Assembly (NCBI GenBank): GCA_015143735.1
Contig: VKHC01000328.1
Coordinates: 1-13,246, forward strand
Origin: Synura sp. LO234KE
Lineage: Eukaryota > Sar > Synurophyceae > Synurales > Mallomonadaceae
Direction of reading: 5' to 3'
Length of the DNA stretch: 13,246 nucleotides
Shown: positions 1 to 8,398 of the stretch, in pieces
How positions within the stretch are numbered: the stretch's first letter is position 1
Layout: each line of letters starts with the position of its first letter
Program-made: the position numbers and the translations under genes
Notes under the pieces: generated by a model
Seen by the model: the letters and a program-made list of their open reading frames with translations, nothing else
What the model was told of the DNA's origin: nothing
Database searches by the model: none

Positions 1-650
1 TCGTCGGCAAAGCAGATGTCCCGTGCTACGTACAGGGACCCGTCGGGTCGCCGCAGTAGAAACTGGTGCTCCGTAGAAGGCGTGTTCTCCAACATCGTGA
101 GGAGAACGTCGAATACCGCGAGCCAGGTGAAGGGACTGTGAATGTCGCCTTGGCCAGTCCCTCGTTCCGGGTTGAAGGAGAGGTGGCGGATTCCTTCGAG
201 ACCCGCAAGGTCCCATTTCTCAAGAGCATACGGGGTGCGTACAATGGTATATCCCGCTTCGTCGAGGTCAACTAACCACTGTGCAATGGCCAGGGGAACT
301 CCGAGACGCTGCCAGCAGAGTAGGATGAGGGGCTTGGAGACAGAGTCGAAGGCCTTCTTCATATCCCAGGAGCAGCCGTAGAGAGAGCGTTGTTCATCCC
401 AAGCCGTCTCCAGCGTGTTAAGCAGTTGGAGATTGGCGGTATCTGTGCCGCGCTTGGGGAGATAGCCATGTTGGTTGAGGGAGAGAACTCCGTGCTTCTG
501 GAGGGACGTCGTAATACGTTTGACGATGAGGCCTGTCCACAATTTACGAAGTACCTCCATAAGCATGATAGGTCTCATATCCTGAATTTTGTTCGAAGAT
601 CCCTTCGGGAAAGAAAGAGTGATAGTGATGGCGGGACAAGGTGGACTTCT
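1..650 (-). mobile_element. Reverse transcriptase fragment of a non-LTR-type retroelement, cut by the left edge
   Basis: A minus-strand frame stays open for 216 codons from 650 down to the window edge, so it lacks both a start and its 3' part. In order it shows the motif IQDMRPIMLMEVLRK at about 587-540 (fingers region, equivalent to the 'WRPI.L' block), then GYLPKRGTDTANLQLL near 455-408. DMKKAFDSV at 339-365 is catalytic block A, with the first aspartate. RGTGQGDIHSP at about 130-164 is the 'QGxxxSP' block B. FADD at 1-11 is catalytic block C, with phenylalanine in place of the usual tyrosine. Such enzymes copy element RNA into the genome. An in-frame TGA at 651-653 ends the frame on the 5' side, and no RT-like sequence is visible beyond it, so this is probably a 5'-truncated or decayed copy. 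The block order and the absence of nearby LTR, integrase or protease signs favour a LINE-like element, but the clade cannot be assigned by eye. Confidence 0.85.
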
Positions 651-853
651 TCACCGCGCAAGCGAGTTGTTGTGCCTAACAAAACAAGCATGCCGCAGTG
701 GGAGTAGTAATATTATTAGCACCAGGATATTTCCCAGCCGATACTAATGCAGGTCTGTTAGCGTGGTGGCCAAACTAACCTCCTTAGTGCGGTACGGACG
801 ATCTAGTAAAGCAAGCCAGTATGGCTAAGATACTTCCGTCGGTAACCCACCCC
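651..853. other. Spacer between the RT fragment and the putative small exon
   Basis: No open frame of note occurs here. The first bases (to about 707) can still be read in the RT frame after the TGA, but they show no recognisable RT block, so any 5' continuation of the element has decayed or been lost. The rest is mixed-composition sequence with no clear repeat or signal. Confidence 0.4.
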
Positions 854-1074
854 TTAGAATTTTCTGGCTCGTTCTTCTATCGAATATACATTTCGAATTA
901 GTTGTAGCGATAGCCACAGAAACTGCTGAACAAATTCATGCATTTGTCGTACGAGTGGTAATAGGTGACACTCCTGAGCATTGCTTAATTTTAATCTTTT
1001 ACTTCCAATTGTTTCAAGATCGTATTGATAACGCATAAGTTGGATCATCTATTGCTCACCGCTTCCTCCACTAG
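854..1074 (-). CDS. Possible terminal exon, small helical protein of unknown identity
   Basis: This minus-strand frame reads 64 codons from an ATG at 1046-1048 to a TAA at 854. It can be extended eight codons upstream (LVEEAVSN) to a good splice acceptor: the T-rich tract ATTACTATGTTTGTAG ends at 1075 and exon sequence starts at 1074 in phase 0. The peptide is rich in Leu, Gln and Arg, with amphipathic-looking stretches such as LVRQMHEFVQQFLW and LIRNVYSIEERARKF, typical of helical or coiled-coil segments. I do not recognise a family. It lies on the same strand as, and about 470 nt downstream of, the receptor stop codon. It could be an alternative 3' exon of that gene, the last exon of a gene with distant upstream exons, or a chance frame. 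No upstream partner exon and no AATAAA just downstream were found. Confidence 0.25.
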
Positions 1075-1546
1075 CTACAAACATAGTAATGCTACAACCA
1101 CCAAACTAAGGACAACAATCAGAGGTCTTCCACAAGTAAGTTGAAATGACCTAAGTAGACAGCGTGCAAGCCACAGCTCAGTCATTTGAACAGAAGGTTT
1201 CGCATGGTGGAAATAACTCAGCATCAGGGCAGTAAAATGAATAAATGACGTTCAAACTAATGAAGTTCTGAAAAGCGTAAGGTTATTACACTGATAATTT
1301 CTCACGTTCTTCAATGGTTCGGCTCTGCTCTCTCATCGTCTCAACTCAAGAACCAACATAAAATAACTCCAAATCATAAATATACGCAACATACCCCCAT
1401 TGAAAATAAACTCAAAGTTCGTTTTCAAAACACTACCAAATAAATACAACCAACCAACCAACCAACCAGTCAACCAGGACCCCCCTCCCCTCGTAAGTCA
1501 AGAGGCCATGTGTTCATTTCAACACGTGGACCGTTGTCTACTACAA
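1075..1546 (-). other. Region downstream of the receptor stop, probable 3' untranslated sequence
   Basis: This 470-nt stretch follows the receptor TAA. It holds no convincing frame on either strand. No canonical AATAAA is present on the minus strand between 850 and 1546; the nearest variant is ATTAAA at 990-995, inside the putative exon, so the true polyadenylation site is undecided. It contains the CAAC microsatellite. Confidence 0.35.
1447..1474 (+). repeat. (CAAC)n tetranucleotide microsatellite
   Basis: Five exact CAAC units at 1447-1466 are followed by one CAGT variant and one more CAAC. It lies about 75 nt beyond the receptor stop codon, in the likely 3' untranslated region. Such tracts change length by replication slippage. 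Confidence 0.9.
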
Positions 1547-4333
1547 TTATGCCATCTTGCTGGATAGACTGCAGAATCGAACTATTTTATCCGGACAGTC
1601 CCGGTGCACGTCCTCGTTCTCCTCCTCCACAGAGGAAGAGGAATTGGCGAGGAGGAAGAACTTCCTGCCCCGGTCACCGTTACAAGTGCTGTCACGATTA
1701 CCGCCATGGGTGTTAGTTTCTTGGCGGTTAAGAGCTTCGAGCACTTCTTCATTGGAAAGAAGAGAACGAGCTGCAGAGGCAGAGGGTGAAAAAGCGTCAC
1801 CCTCTCGATTTGTGGCAGTGGTTCCTGGGCAGGGACAAGTGTCCTCGGGTGGACAGGACCGTGGGCTCGCCGCTGCACTCGGAAGGGAACTGGCGATACT
1901 CCAGCGATACAGGCTTGACAAGGCGCTATTTTTCCTAGGCCTGCGCCTCTTCAGGCGAGCGCCCTCTACTGCTTCCGCTTCTCCTCCCAGTGCGTCCCCC
2001 TCCATCTCTCCTTTACACGTCGTAGAGGTGAGTGCCATGGCTTTGGGTACAAATATAGCCAGTAGCGCGGCCAGAAGGGAGATAAAGAACCCCGCGTTAT
2101 CCACAAGGACTAGTGAGGCCAGACTCAATGTGATGAGGTAAGTAGCTGCGAGTTCCACTACACCCACAAGCAGCACCATGTAAATTGCCAGCATCACGTT
2201 GGTGTTGATGTACAGGTGTGCCCCAGCCCCATACATCGATCGCTTATTTGCGTTGACAATGCGAATGGCTCCGCGGGTAAGCCAACACAAATACATTCCC
2301 AGACACACTGTCAGAGCCTCCAACAAGATCAGAGCCGTTGACAATCCTGTGTGCCTCAGCACGCACCGTCCCGTCAGGTACGTCCTGTTCCCACTGTAGG
2401 TTGCGTTGTAGACTCTGTGAGGGCTGCTGACTACTGTGAGTAGAATAAGATACACCACAAGAAACAGCAGACAGCCGAGGGCAACGTTGTTTACGTATGC
2501 TGATGTAGTGGCGATTTTCTGGAAATTGTTTCCCAAGAGCAGGTGCACCCTCCAGGTCTTGCTCACGAGGACGCCGAACACAATCCCGAAGCAGAGATGG
2601 CTCAGCCACACGCTTATTATACAGTGCCCATCGGTGGGAGGGTAGGTGGCGTTGATGATGCGACCAACACCGAGGGTCGCTCCGAACAGTAGGAAGTAAA
2701 GCATGTGGGCCTGACCTGCGCGAATAACGTCAGTGCCCAGGTAGATGTAGACCATCGTACCGAAGACGAGGACCAGGATGAGCAGTAAGGAGATAAAGAC
2801 CCACAGGATAGAGATGGAGGAGGAGGGCAGGTAAACGACCTCGGGGTCCGGCCAGTCCAGCGGCTTGGTGTTCGAGGGGGTGTTGTACATGACGGGAGAG
2901 CAGTTGGCGGTGTCTCGGCGGTCACAGGGGAGGTGGCCCTTCTCGGAGTGGATGTGGCCTACAGTCCTCTGACACACTGTCTGAGCACCGCCACTGTCGC
3001 TGCACAGTTGGTAGTTCACGATCTTGTAGAGCGCCCCAGTGCGTCTGTTGCCCGCCCCGTAGTTCTGGTACCCGCCTAGCCCCTGTGAGAAGGACACCCG
3101 GCCCGTGACGCCTTCAAAGCTAACGTTCTGTAGCAACGCGTCCCTCATCTGGGGGGTGCGGTAGGAAGAAGGAAAGGAAGTGCCATGATTCGTCACCGCA
3201 TCTATCGCGTGGGCCATCGCAATCACCGCATCATACACGTAGTAGGTGAGGTTATTTATGGTGGACCCATCGGCGGGGTAGGAGCTATAGACAAGCCCGG
3301 TACATGTGTAAGGGGGACCACTGGATCCTTTTGGATTGCCTTTGAAGAGATAGGTCATGTTATCGCTGTCCGTGTCGTTGTGACAGGACTGGGAACCATC
3401 AGAATGCACTGTTACCGATGCAGGTTGCGAACGGAATCGATGGACGAAAGCCCTCACACTTGGATCGCTTAAATTTACTGTAGGCACTAAGCCTATAATT
3501 CCTCTCATCGCTTTCACATTTAAAGAGGAGCTCATGTCCCCCCAGACGCTGTCGATGAAACCGTAACTTGTCACAATGATCTGAATTCCTTCTCTGAACA
3601 GTCCATTTTTATAACCAGCATATATTAAATTCTTCGTGTCTGGGGAGTCAGCTATAATAATATAGATTGTGGCGAGTGAGCTTTGCGCGTCCCGAATGAT
3701 AGAATCAAATGAATCCTGTCCTTTAAGAAAAGTATGGATAGACAGGATTTCCATGCCGTTTTCCAAGGCAAAATTAGAGAATTCTAGGCTTCCCGCATCT
3801 CCAAAGAAATCATCAGAAGCAAAGAGTGTCAACTTTTTCCAACCAAACCCGAATGCGCAGAGCATCGCCAGCATGCATCCTTGATATCCGTCAGTCGGAG
3901 TCACTGATGAGAAGTAAGGATAGTCATTTTTGAATGAGAAAGTTGGATCCGCACTCCAGCCTAATTGTGAGATACCATACTGCGAAAATATTTGAGAAGA
4001 CGCCTGGGTAGTGGAAGTGAATGTAGGTCCAATTGCAAAATCTACGCCACCAAGTCGCGTTTGCGCAAGCATCTCCGATGAATCTATTGCGTTAATAAAC
4101 GTAGGAAATGGGATTTCAACTGCATATCTAAAATTTATACTTTCAGCGATATCATCATACAAACCATCGCTTTTATTGTTAATGTCATTAATTGCCATCA
4201 AAAACGATGTAATATACTCAATCCCAGTTGGATCAAAGGCACCGTCTGCTGAAAACTGACGAAGGATAGAGCCGATGCTGATATGAGTAGCATCAGACTC
4301 ACGGAAAATAAGTGCAAGCAGCAGCAAATGCAT
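1547..4333 (-). CDS. Class C GPCR, metabotropic GABA-B receptor-like, 928 aa, intronless in this window
   Basis: This is a cell-surface receptor expected to bind a small extracellular ligand and signal through G proteins. Residues 1-15 (MHLLLLALIFRESDA) look like a short signal peptide. Residues about 16-465 form the bilobed ligand-binding (ANF-receptor/venus-flytrap) domain, with several N-glycosylation sequons (N287, N319, N325, N361, N403, N477). Seven hydrophobic helices follow at about 507-531, 542-560, 571-592, 615-635, 661-685, 707-733 and 740-765. C571 and C657 fit the conserved TM3-ECL2 disulfide. SKTWRVHLL (591-599) after TM3 and IFVPKAMAL (760-768) after TM7 are GABA-B-type signatures. 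No cysteine-rich linker domain separates the ligand domain from TM1, which also favours GABA-B over mGluR or calcium-sensing types. The tail (769-928) has a basic RLKRRRPRK (793-801) and a Ser/acidic cluster near 897-908. The ATG is the only one after an upstream in-frame TAA, but its context is weak. Ligand and pairing partner cannot be inferred. Confidence 0.95.
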   Translation of the reverse strand: MHLLLLALIFRESDATHISIGSILRQFSADGAFDPTGIEYITSFLMAINDINNKSDGLYDDIAESINFRYAVEIPFPTFINAIDSSEMLAQTRLGGVDFAIGPTFTSTTQASSQIFSQYGISQLGWSADPTFSFKNDYPYFSSVTPTDGYQGCMLAMLCAFGFGWKKLTLFASDDFFGDAGSLEFSNFALENGMEILSIHTFLKGQDSFDSIIRDAQSSLATIYIIIADSPDTKNLIYAGYKNGLFREGIQIIVTSYGFIDSVWGDMSSSLNVKAMRGIIGLVPTVNLSDPSVRAFVHRFRSQPASVTVHSDGSQSCHNDTDSDNMTYLFKGNPKGSSGPPYTCTGLVYSSYPADGSTINNLTYYVYDAVIAMAHAIDAVTNHGTSFPSSYRTPQMRDALLQNVSFEGVTGRVSFSQGLGGYQNYGAGNRRTGALYKIVNYQLCSDSGGAQTVCQRTVGHIHSEKGHLPCDRRDTANCSPVMYNTPSNTKPLDWPDPEVVYLPSSSISILWVFISLLLILVLVFGTMVYIYLGTDVIRAGQAHMLYFLLFGATLGVGRIINATYPPTDGHCIISVWLSHLCFGIVFGVLVSKTWRVHLLLGNNFQKIATTSAYVNNVALGCLLFLVVYLILLTVVSSPHRVYNATYSGNRTYLTGRCVLRHTGLSTALILLEALTVCLGMYLCWLTRGAIRIVNANKRSMYGAGAHLYINTNVMLAIYMVLLVGVVELAATYLITLSLASLVLVDNAGFFISLLAALLAIFVPKAMALTSTTCKGEMEGDALGGEAEAVEGARLKRRRPRKNSALSSLYRWSIASSLPSAAASPRSCPPEDTCPCPGTTATNREGDAFSPSASAARSLLSNEEVLEALNRQETNTHGGNRDSTCNGDRGRKFFLLANSSSSVEEENEDVHRDCPDKIVRFCSLSSKMA

Positions 4334-4774
4334 AGAACCAACTTTATTCTTGAAGGTTACGATACTTTTGCTTTTGTTCCCCCCTGTTTGTTTGTTTGAT
4401 ATCCCTACACTCGATTTACCTTATGGTATGCATGAGGTACGGTTTACCTCTTGATTTGGTAGAATAACAGTTTCAATACATCTTTCAATAGTTGGGAATT
4501 TAAAATTAACTCAATCACCTATCAGCATCTTGTATCTTGTCACAAGTTTCGCAAACGCAGAGAACAATGTATTTAACCAGATAGACATTGATAATTTGCG
4601 AAAATCTTCTCCAATTGAAAATGCATGTCTTGTCTTAATTACTAATTTAAAGTCCAATTTGTTATGTCACTTGGGCTACTGCTATCGTTACCTTGCGATG
4701 GGTTCAGAGGTGGGCACGCTTAGTAGGGGTAACGCAGGCGTACTACCTAGAGGCGCAACGACTAGCGAGAATCC

Positions 4775-4843
4775 GCATGATAATCATGAACCATTTGTGC
4801 GATATTGGACATTCAATATCACGGATTTGCGCACTAATCATGC
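4775..4843. repeat. Nested imperfect palindrome
   Basis: A perfect inverted 7-mer GATATTG/CAATATC (4801-4807 and 4814-4820) has a 6-nt loop. Outside it lies a second perfect inverted 7-mer GCATGAT/ATCATGC (4775-4781 and 4837-4843), with poorly paired sequence between. It sits about 440-510 bp upstream of the receptor start codon. It may be a protein-binding palindrome, the core of a decayed foldback element, or chance. Confidence 0.4.
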
Positions 4844-5406
4844 AAACAACAATTTTGAGATCCAGATAACAGCCAAATTATTTATGAGGTTTTGTGCTCA
4901 TTGCTGTTAATTATTTGGTGATGATGGTAGGTAATTATGGAAGAGCAATGACAGAAGTCACGAGAGCAGTCAAAATCCATAACTAACGAGCTCCCATTAC
5001 TTACTCAATCAATTTTTTATTAGCTGGTAGTAATCGACGAACTGACGAATGAAGTTGCAGAACATCCGCTCGGAGATTATTCATTCGCACGAGTTATTAT
5101 CTTCATAAGTACTTCACGACTATCTATAATTCTAGCTTCTTCCACTAGTAGCTAATACTTTTGTTATACTAAATGAATTAATAGCTAGTTGCCAGATATA
5201 TTTGTATTCCTCGTAGTTTTAGAATGTTGCCCGTTTGATAAGTGCGACATATGATGAAAACATCACCTAGCGAGGAGAGTAACCGCTGGCTGCGGGCGGT
5301 ACCACTACATGAGAAGAGTTTCTGCTTCTACCAGCATCCCCAATTGTTCTTGGTGTTATCGACGAAGAGGAGGGGGAGAAGCAAGTAATGTCAAGTAACC
5401 CCAGAA

Positions 5407-5426
5407 GGTGGAGGCGGAGGTGGGGG
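5407..5426 (+). other. G-rich tract with G-quadruplex potential
   Basis: GGTGGAGGCGGAGGTGGGGG carries six G-runs separated by single bases, enough for a two-tetrad G-quadruplex. It lies in a purine-rich island at about 5360-5435 in the upstream spacer. Function is not implied. Confidence 0.5.
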
Positions 5427-5861
5427 TGTGCGTGATCTGGGAGACGAGCGCCTGTGTTAGGAGTAAACCACAGTTATGTCCTCATCAAGAAGGTGCAATA
5501 AGGTGGGGATACGAGATGATCAAGAATCACCATCACACCCTCCCTCTCCCGCCCACTCCTCGATAATGACATCGATCTTCTTAGTCGTTCAAGAGAATTT
5601 TCACTTGAAGGAGGGGGTTGATGCGAGGCAAATTTTAATGATGGTGGTGCTTCTCGGACGGGTGCGGAGCGAAAGCAAATAATCAGTTTTAAAAAGACGT
5701 AAACATTTTCGTAAAATAACTTCTTCTGACATCAAAGAGTGGCCGGTTCCTAATACCGCAATAGTAGTTTCTGAAAGCCTGAACGTTAATTACAATAAGG
5801 TAACAAGAAATAATGAAAAAGCAAGGAAACTAGTCGCATTCCGCGCTCCAAAGTCAACTTG

Positions 5862-6155
5862 CTAACCTCCTATACCGGATGACACGTAGAGGCAGCGATA
5901 AGTACGAGATGACGACGAGGATCCGAATAGGAGCGCGGGGGGAGGATTACCTTTTTGGACACCGAAGAGGATCAGAGGGACCGGAAGGACGTGGTAGACT
6001 AGGGCGGTGCACATCCAGTTTCGTACGAGCAAGCTCACTGGAAGTGCTCTAGCAGCCTCTGGCGGTGAGTCGATCCGCAGTTGCATCTCCAAAGTCTTCC
6101 GGGTGAAGTGCCCGTGTGAGTTTGATCCAGAATAGAAAGTCAGCTAAGAATTTTT
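5862..6155 (-). other. GC-rich island with overlapping minus-strand open stretches, origin unknown
   Basis: Two minus frames look partly protein-like here. One reads DFLFWIKLTRALHPEDFGD and then reaches a stop. Another reads RALPVSLLVRNWMCTALVYH and then VLPVPLILFGVQK, ending at a possible donor, AAAAAG|GTAATC, near 5952. A possible acceptor, AATTCTTAG, lies just upstream near 6146. A frameshift would be needed to join the two. This could be a decayed exon or a retroelement remnant. I recognise no family, and the frames open only with TTG, so no gene is called. Confidence 0.2.
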
Positions 6156-6402
6156 CAAAATTTTCTACCGGCAAATTAAAGCAAAACTCAAGAAATACAA
6201 GGGGATAGAACATTCCCTTGCAGGCAAATAATGTAAGTAGATCGAAAATCGATTTCCCAAAATATTATTTAATATCTCCTCCCACAGAACAAATTACAAT
6301 TTTCGGGCATCAAAATCGACCAAAATTTACTGCGCTTCGAATTCTCATTCAAAAGGTCTGAAACTTCAATATTGCTAATCTGTTCACGCGTTGGATATAT
6401 CT

Positions 6403-7202
6403 TCAAATAAGTTTTTCTTGAAACTGAGACGTAATTGGAATGATATTCCAGCTTAATGAGGGAAAAATTACACCACTTTCATATATCGGCTCAGAAGCAA
6501 CATCCTCGAGGTAAAACTCTCCTAAATATATCATACTTAGATGACTCCATGTTAATTTTCCTCGGATTTCATGAGATCTCCTCAAATAAGCTCCAAATCG
6601 GTTGCTCTCCTAATTCTCAGGTACGCTCTTGAGCATGGAGCCTTCAACTTCAACCATATGTTGAGACCATACCGAAATACTTTCCCCGCATCTCATATTC
6701 ATCTCATATGACGTGCGCATTTTACGATAAAACAGCTCCCCATGCCCCATAACGCTTGCAAATGTACCGAACAGCTGGCTGTTATACCTTGCTGAAGTCT
6801 AACAGGCACGTGCCTTACTCTTGGCTCCTGTCACATTTTTGTACCTTGACAACCTTCAGCACTCCATAATTTGACTGCTTTTGCTCCCCATAATGTCCTC
6901 GTACTCGATTGAACATCTTGTCTCTGAAACTTAACCGCACATTGCTAAGCCGCTCCCATGACGCCATGCTGCTGAACTATCACCCGAAAAATGTCTTGTA
7001 ACCCTTGCTTATGGTGTGAATAAGTGTCCCCGGGCTCCACTCCGTCTCCAAGCACCCGCCTGCCTTGCCTGCTAAACGGCGCACCCTGTTGACTCTGTGT
7101 CACCGCATGATTGCGACACGCTAGCTCATCACACGTGTCAAAACTGACCTTCTCCAGCTCCCCACGATCCCTGCAGGTCACCTTATTGCTTCTCGCTGTG
7201 CT
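6403..7202 (-). pseudogene. Series of minus-strand open frames, possibly a decayed coding region
   Basis: Four open stretches follow one another on the minus strand. The first is 7202-6945, containing GLQDIFRVIVQQHGVMGAA. The second is 6976-6818, containing FRDKMFNRVRGHYGEQKQ. The third is 6798-6613, containing LFYRKMRTSYEMNMRCGES. The fourth, 6609-6406, is separated from the third only by one TAG and contains LSMIYLGEFYLEDVASEP. Reading them as one product needs two frame changes and one stop read-through, so if it was ever coding it is now broken. It might be an old transposon protein. None of the segments matches a family I know, and open stretches of 50-85 codons can occur by chance at this base composition. 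Confidence 0.2.
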
Positions 7203-7504
7203 TCACCTGTCGTGTCTAGTGCCGCCCGTTATATTCACGTTTTTCCGCCGTAGATGACGCTCCACCCATCATCACACACATTATATGTCATAACAAACCG
7301 TTTTGTACTATAATATGTTCATGTTTGATACCTGCCCACTAAAGTAATGAAATATCAGTTTACCTATGTCCTATAAGTGTCGCTACCTACTAGCATGTCT
7401 CACTACTAGTATAGATGAATAGAAGTATAAGTAGGAAGTAGATTTGGAAGTACCATACTAGTGTAGCCCGTGACGAACACAGCACGAACTAGCATAGGAG
7501 TAAA

Positions 7505-7837
7505 CTACCTACTAAAACAGCACCGATAGACAGTGTTCCCGTAAATTACGGATAGGTCCGCTGACAGTCCCTGAACTGTCAGCTTATCAGTAAGAGGTAA
7601 TATAGCGAGAAGCGCGAAAGATACGTAGATATAGTTATACTGGCTGGTGCTAACGCGTATAGGAAACAGCATGGTCGCTACCGCTACCTTGCCCGTGTTA
7701 CTACCAGTATAGTGTACCGAAATAAAAACGAAGTAGAAATAGTTTAGCGCAGACAGTGTACCCTTGTGAACCATTCCACCCTGCTTAAAGACAGCAGTAA
7801 AACAAAGAAAACACAAAACCAGTCCCAAGTGAACCAT
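7505..7837 (-). CDS. Hypothetical 110-aa hydrophobic ORF with signal-like N-terminus
   Basis: The frame opens with an ATG at 7835-7837 in strong context (AAG before and G after). An in-frame TAG lies four codons upstream. The first 17 residues, MVHLGLVLCFLCFTAVF, resemble a signal peptide or anchor. Two more hydrophobic stretches occur near NYFYFVFISVHY and YIYVSFALLAILPL. No homologous family is recognised. It stands alone with no splice partners and contains the GCTGACAGT/ACTGTCAGC hairpin. A chance frame in repeat-derived DNA is as likely as a gene. Confidence 0.2.
   Translation of the reverse strand: MVHLGLVLCFLCFTAVFKQGGMVHKGTLSALNYFYFVFISVHYTGSNTGKVAVATMLFPIRVSTSQYNYIYVSFALLAILPLTDKLTVQGLSADLSVIYGNTVYRCCFSR
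7560..7583. repeat. Perfect 9-bp hairpin
   Basis: GCTGACAGT (7560-7568) and ACTGTCAGC (7575-7583) are exact reverse complements around the 6-nt loop CCCTGA. The stem would be stable in single-stranded DNA or RNA. No poly-T follows, so it is not a terminator. It may belong to a degenerate repeat occupying 7380-8150. Confidence 0.5.
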
Positions 7838-8398
7838 CTTAGACGACTACGGACCTAGTAGCTGCCGATAACTGCGCTCACACAACATCCCAAGAATAAC
7901 TAGTGAACGCTGTTACTGTTGATTTCAGCATAGTTCTCGACGGTGGAGATACACTCCTGCCATCTGATCAGTGATAGATAGATATGTAGATGATAGATTA
8001 GAGTAGAAAGGAAGGTGCTATATAGCGTAAGAGGTAGTAAATAGAGTTGCGATAAAGCTACCAGCAAAAATGTGATGCTGTTAGGCAGGCACCCCGTCGA
8101 TCACGGCTAGTACTACCGGTGACCCATCCCGCCTGTTGATCAGTAAATGTTTAGAGGAATATGAGTACAGAACAGTGGTGAATGGAATAGTAGCCGGACA
8201 AAATACTGTACGTACCCTTTGCAGTTTCTGCAAAACACGATACCTTAATCGACCAAACCCATCGGATGATTACCGGCAGATCACTTCCAGCCGCTTCATT
8301 TCGTAAGATTTGAAACGACAACAGTTAAATTGAACAATAAATGCCGCCAAGTTTGCCTCAGTGCCTACGATTAAAAAGATTGTCACAGTAATTCTAAT
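7838..8398. other. Spacer without recognisable genes
   Basis: No supported frame occurs on either strand. The sequence is rich in TAG/CTA trinucleotides, as is 7380-7500, which suggests old repeat-derived DNA. It contains the GATA-type simple repeat. Confidence 0.4.
7973..7998 (+). repeat. Imperfect (GATA)n simple repeat
   Basis: Units GATA, GATA, GATA run from 7973, then break up through TGTAGAT and GATAGAT to about 7998. It is an interrupted microsatellite. Confidence 0.75.

Larger units (their letters stand above)
4334..5860. other. Intergenic region upstream of the receptor gene
   Basis: This is about 1.5 kb of mostly AT-rich spacer. It should contain the minus-strand receptor promoter, but I see no convincing TATA box or initiator. 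Local structure includes a (TTTG)3 tract near 4386-4398 and a short hairpin GAGGTA/TACCTC at 4434-4450. It also includes the nested palindrome at 4775-4843 and a G-rich tract at 5407-5426. A 126-codon plus-strand frame at 4530-4910 opens only with TTG and has no coding character. A GC-richer island at about 5270-5560 shows C-rich minus-strand open stretches without recognisable protein content. Confidence 0.5.

Noticed and set aside
26-271. 81-codon minus frame and the plus frames at 66-707
   Set aside because: They are other-frame readings of the reverse transcriptase region, whose true frame carries all catalytic motifs.
590-602. Possible tRNA B-box (GTTCGAAGATCC)
   Set aside because: No matching A-box or cloverleaf around it, and it lies inside the reverse transcriptase frame.
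1557-2141. 194-codon plus-strand frame
   Set aside because: It is the antisense shadow of the receptor tail and last helices. The minus frame has clear domain evidence and the plus frame has none.
2244-2925. Two minus-strand frames of 121 and 102 codons
   Set aside because: They are out-of-frame readings inside the receptor coding sequence.
4530-4910. 126-codon plus-strand frame
   Set aside because: It opens only with TTG, shows no domain, signal or splice context, and includes the nested palindrome. A chance frame is more likely.
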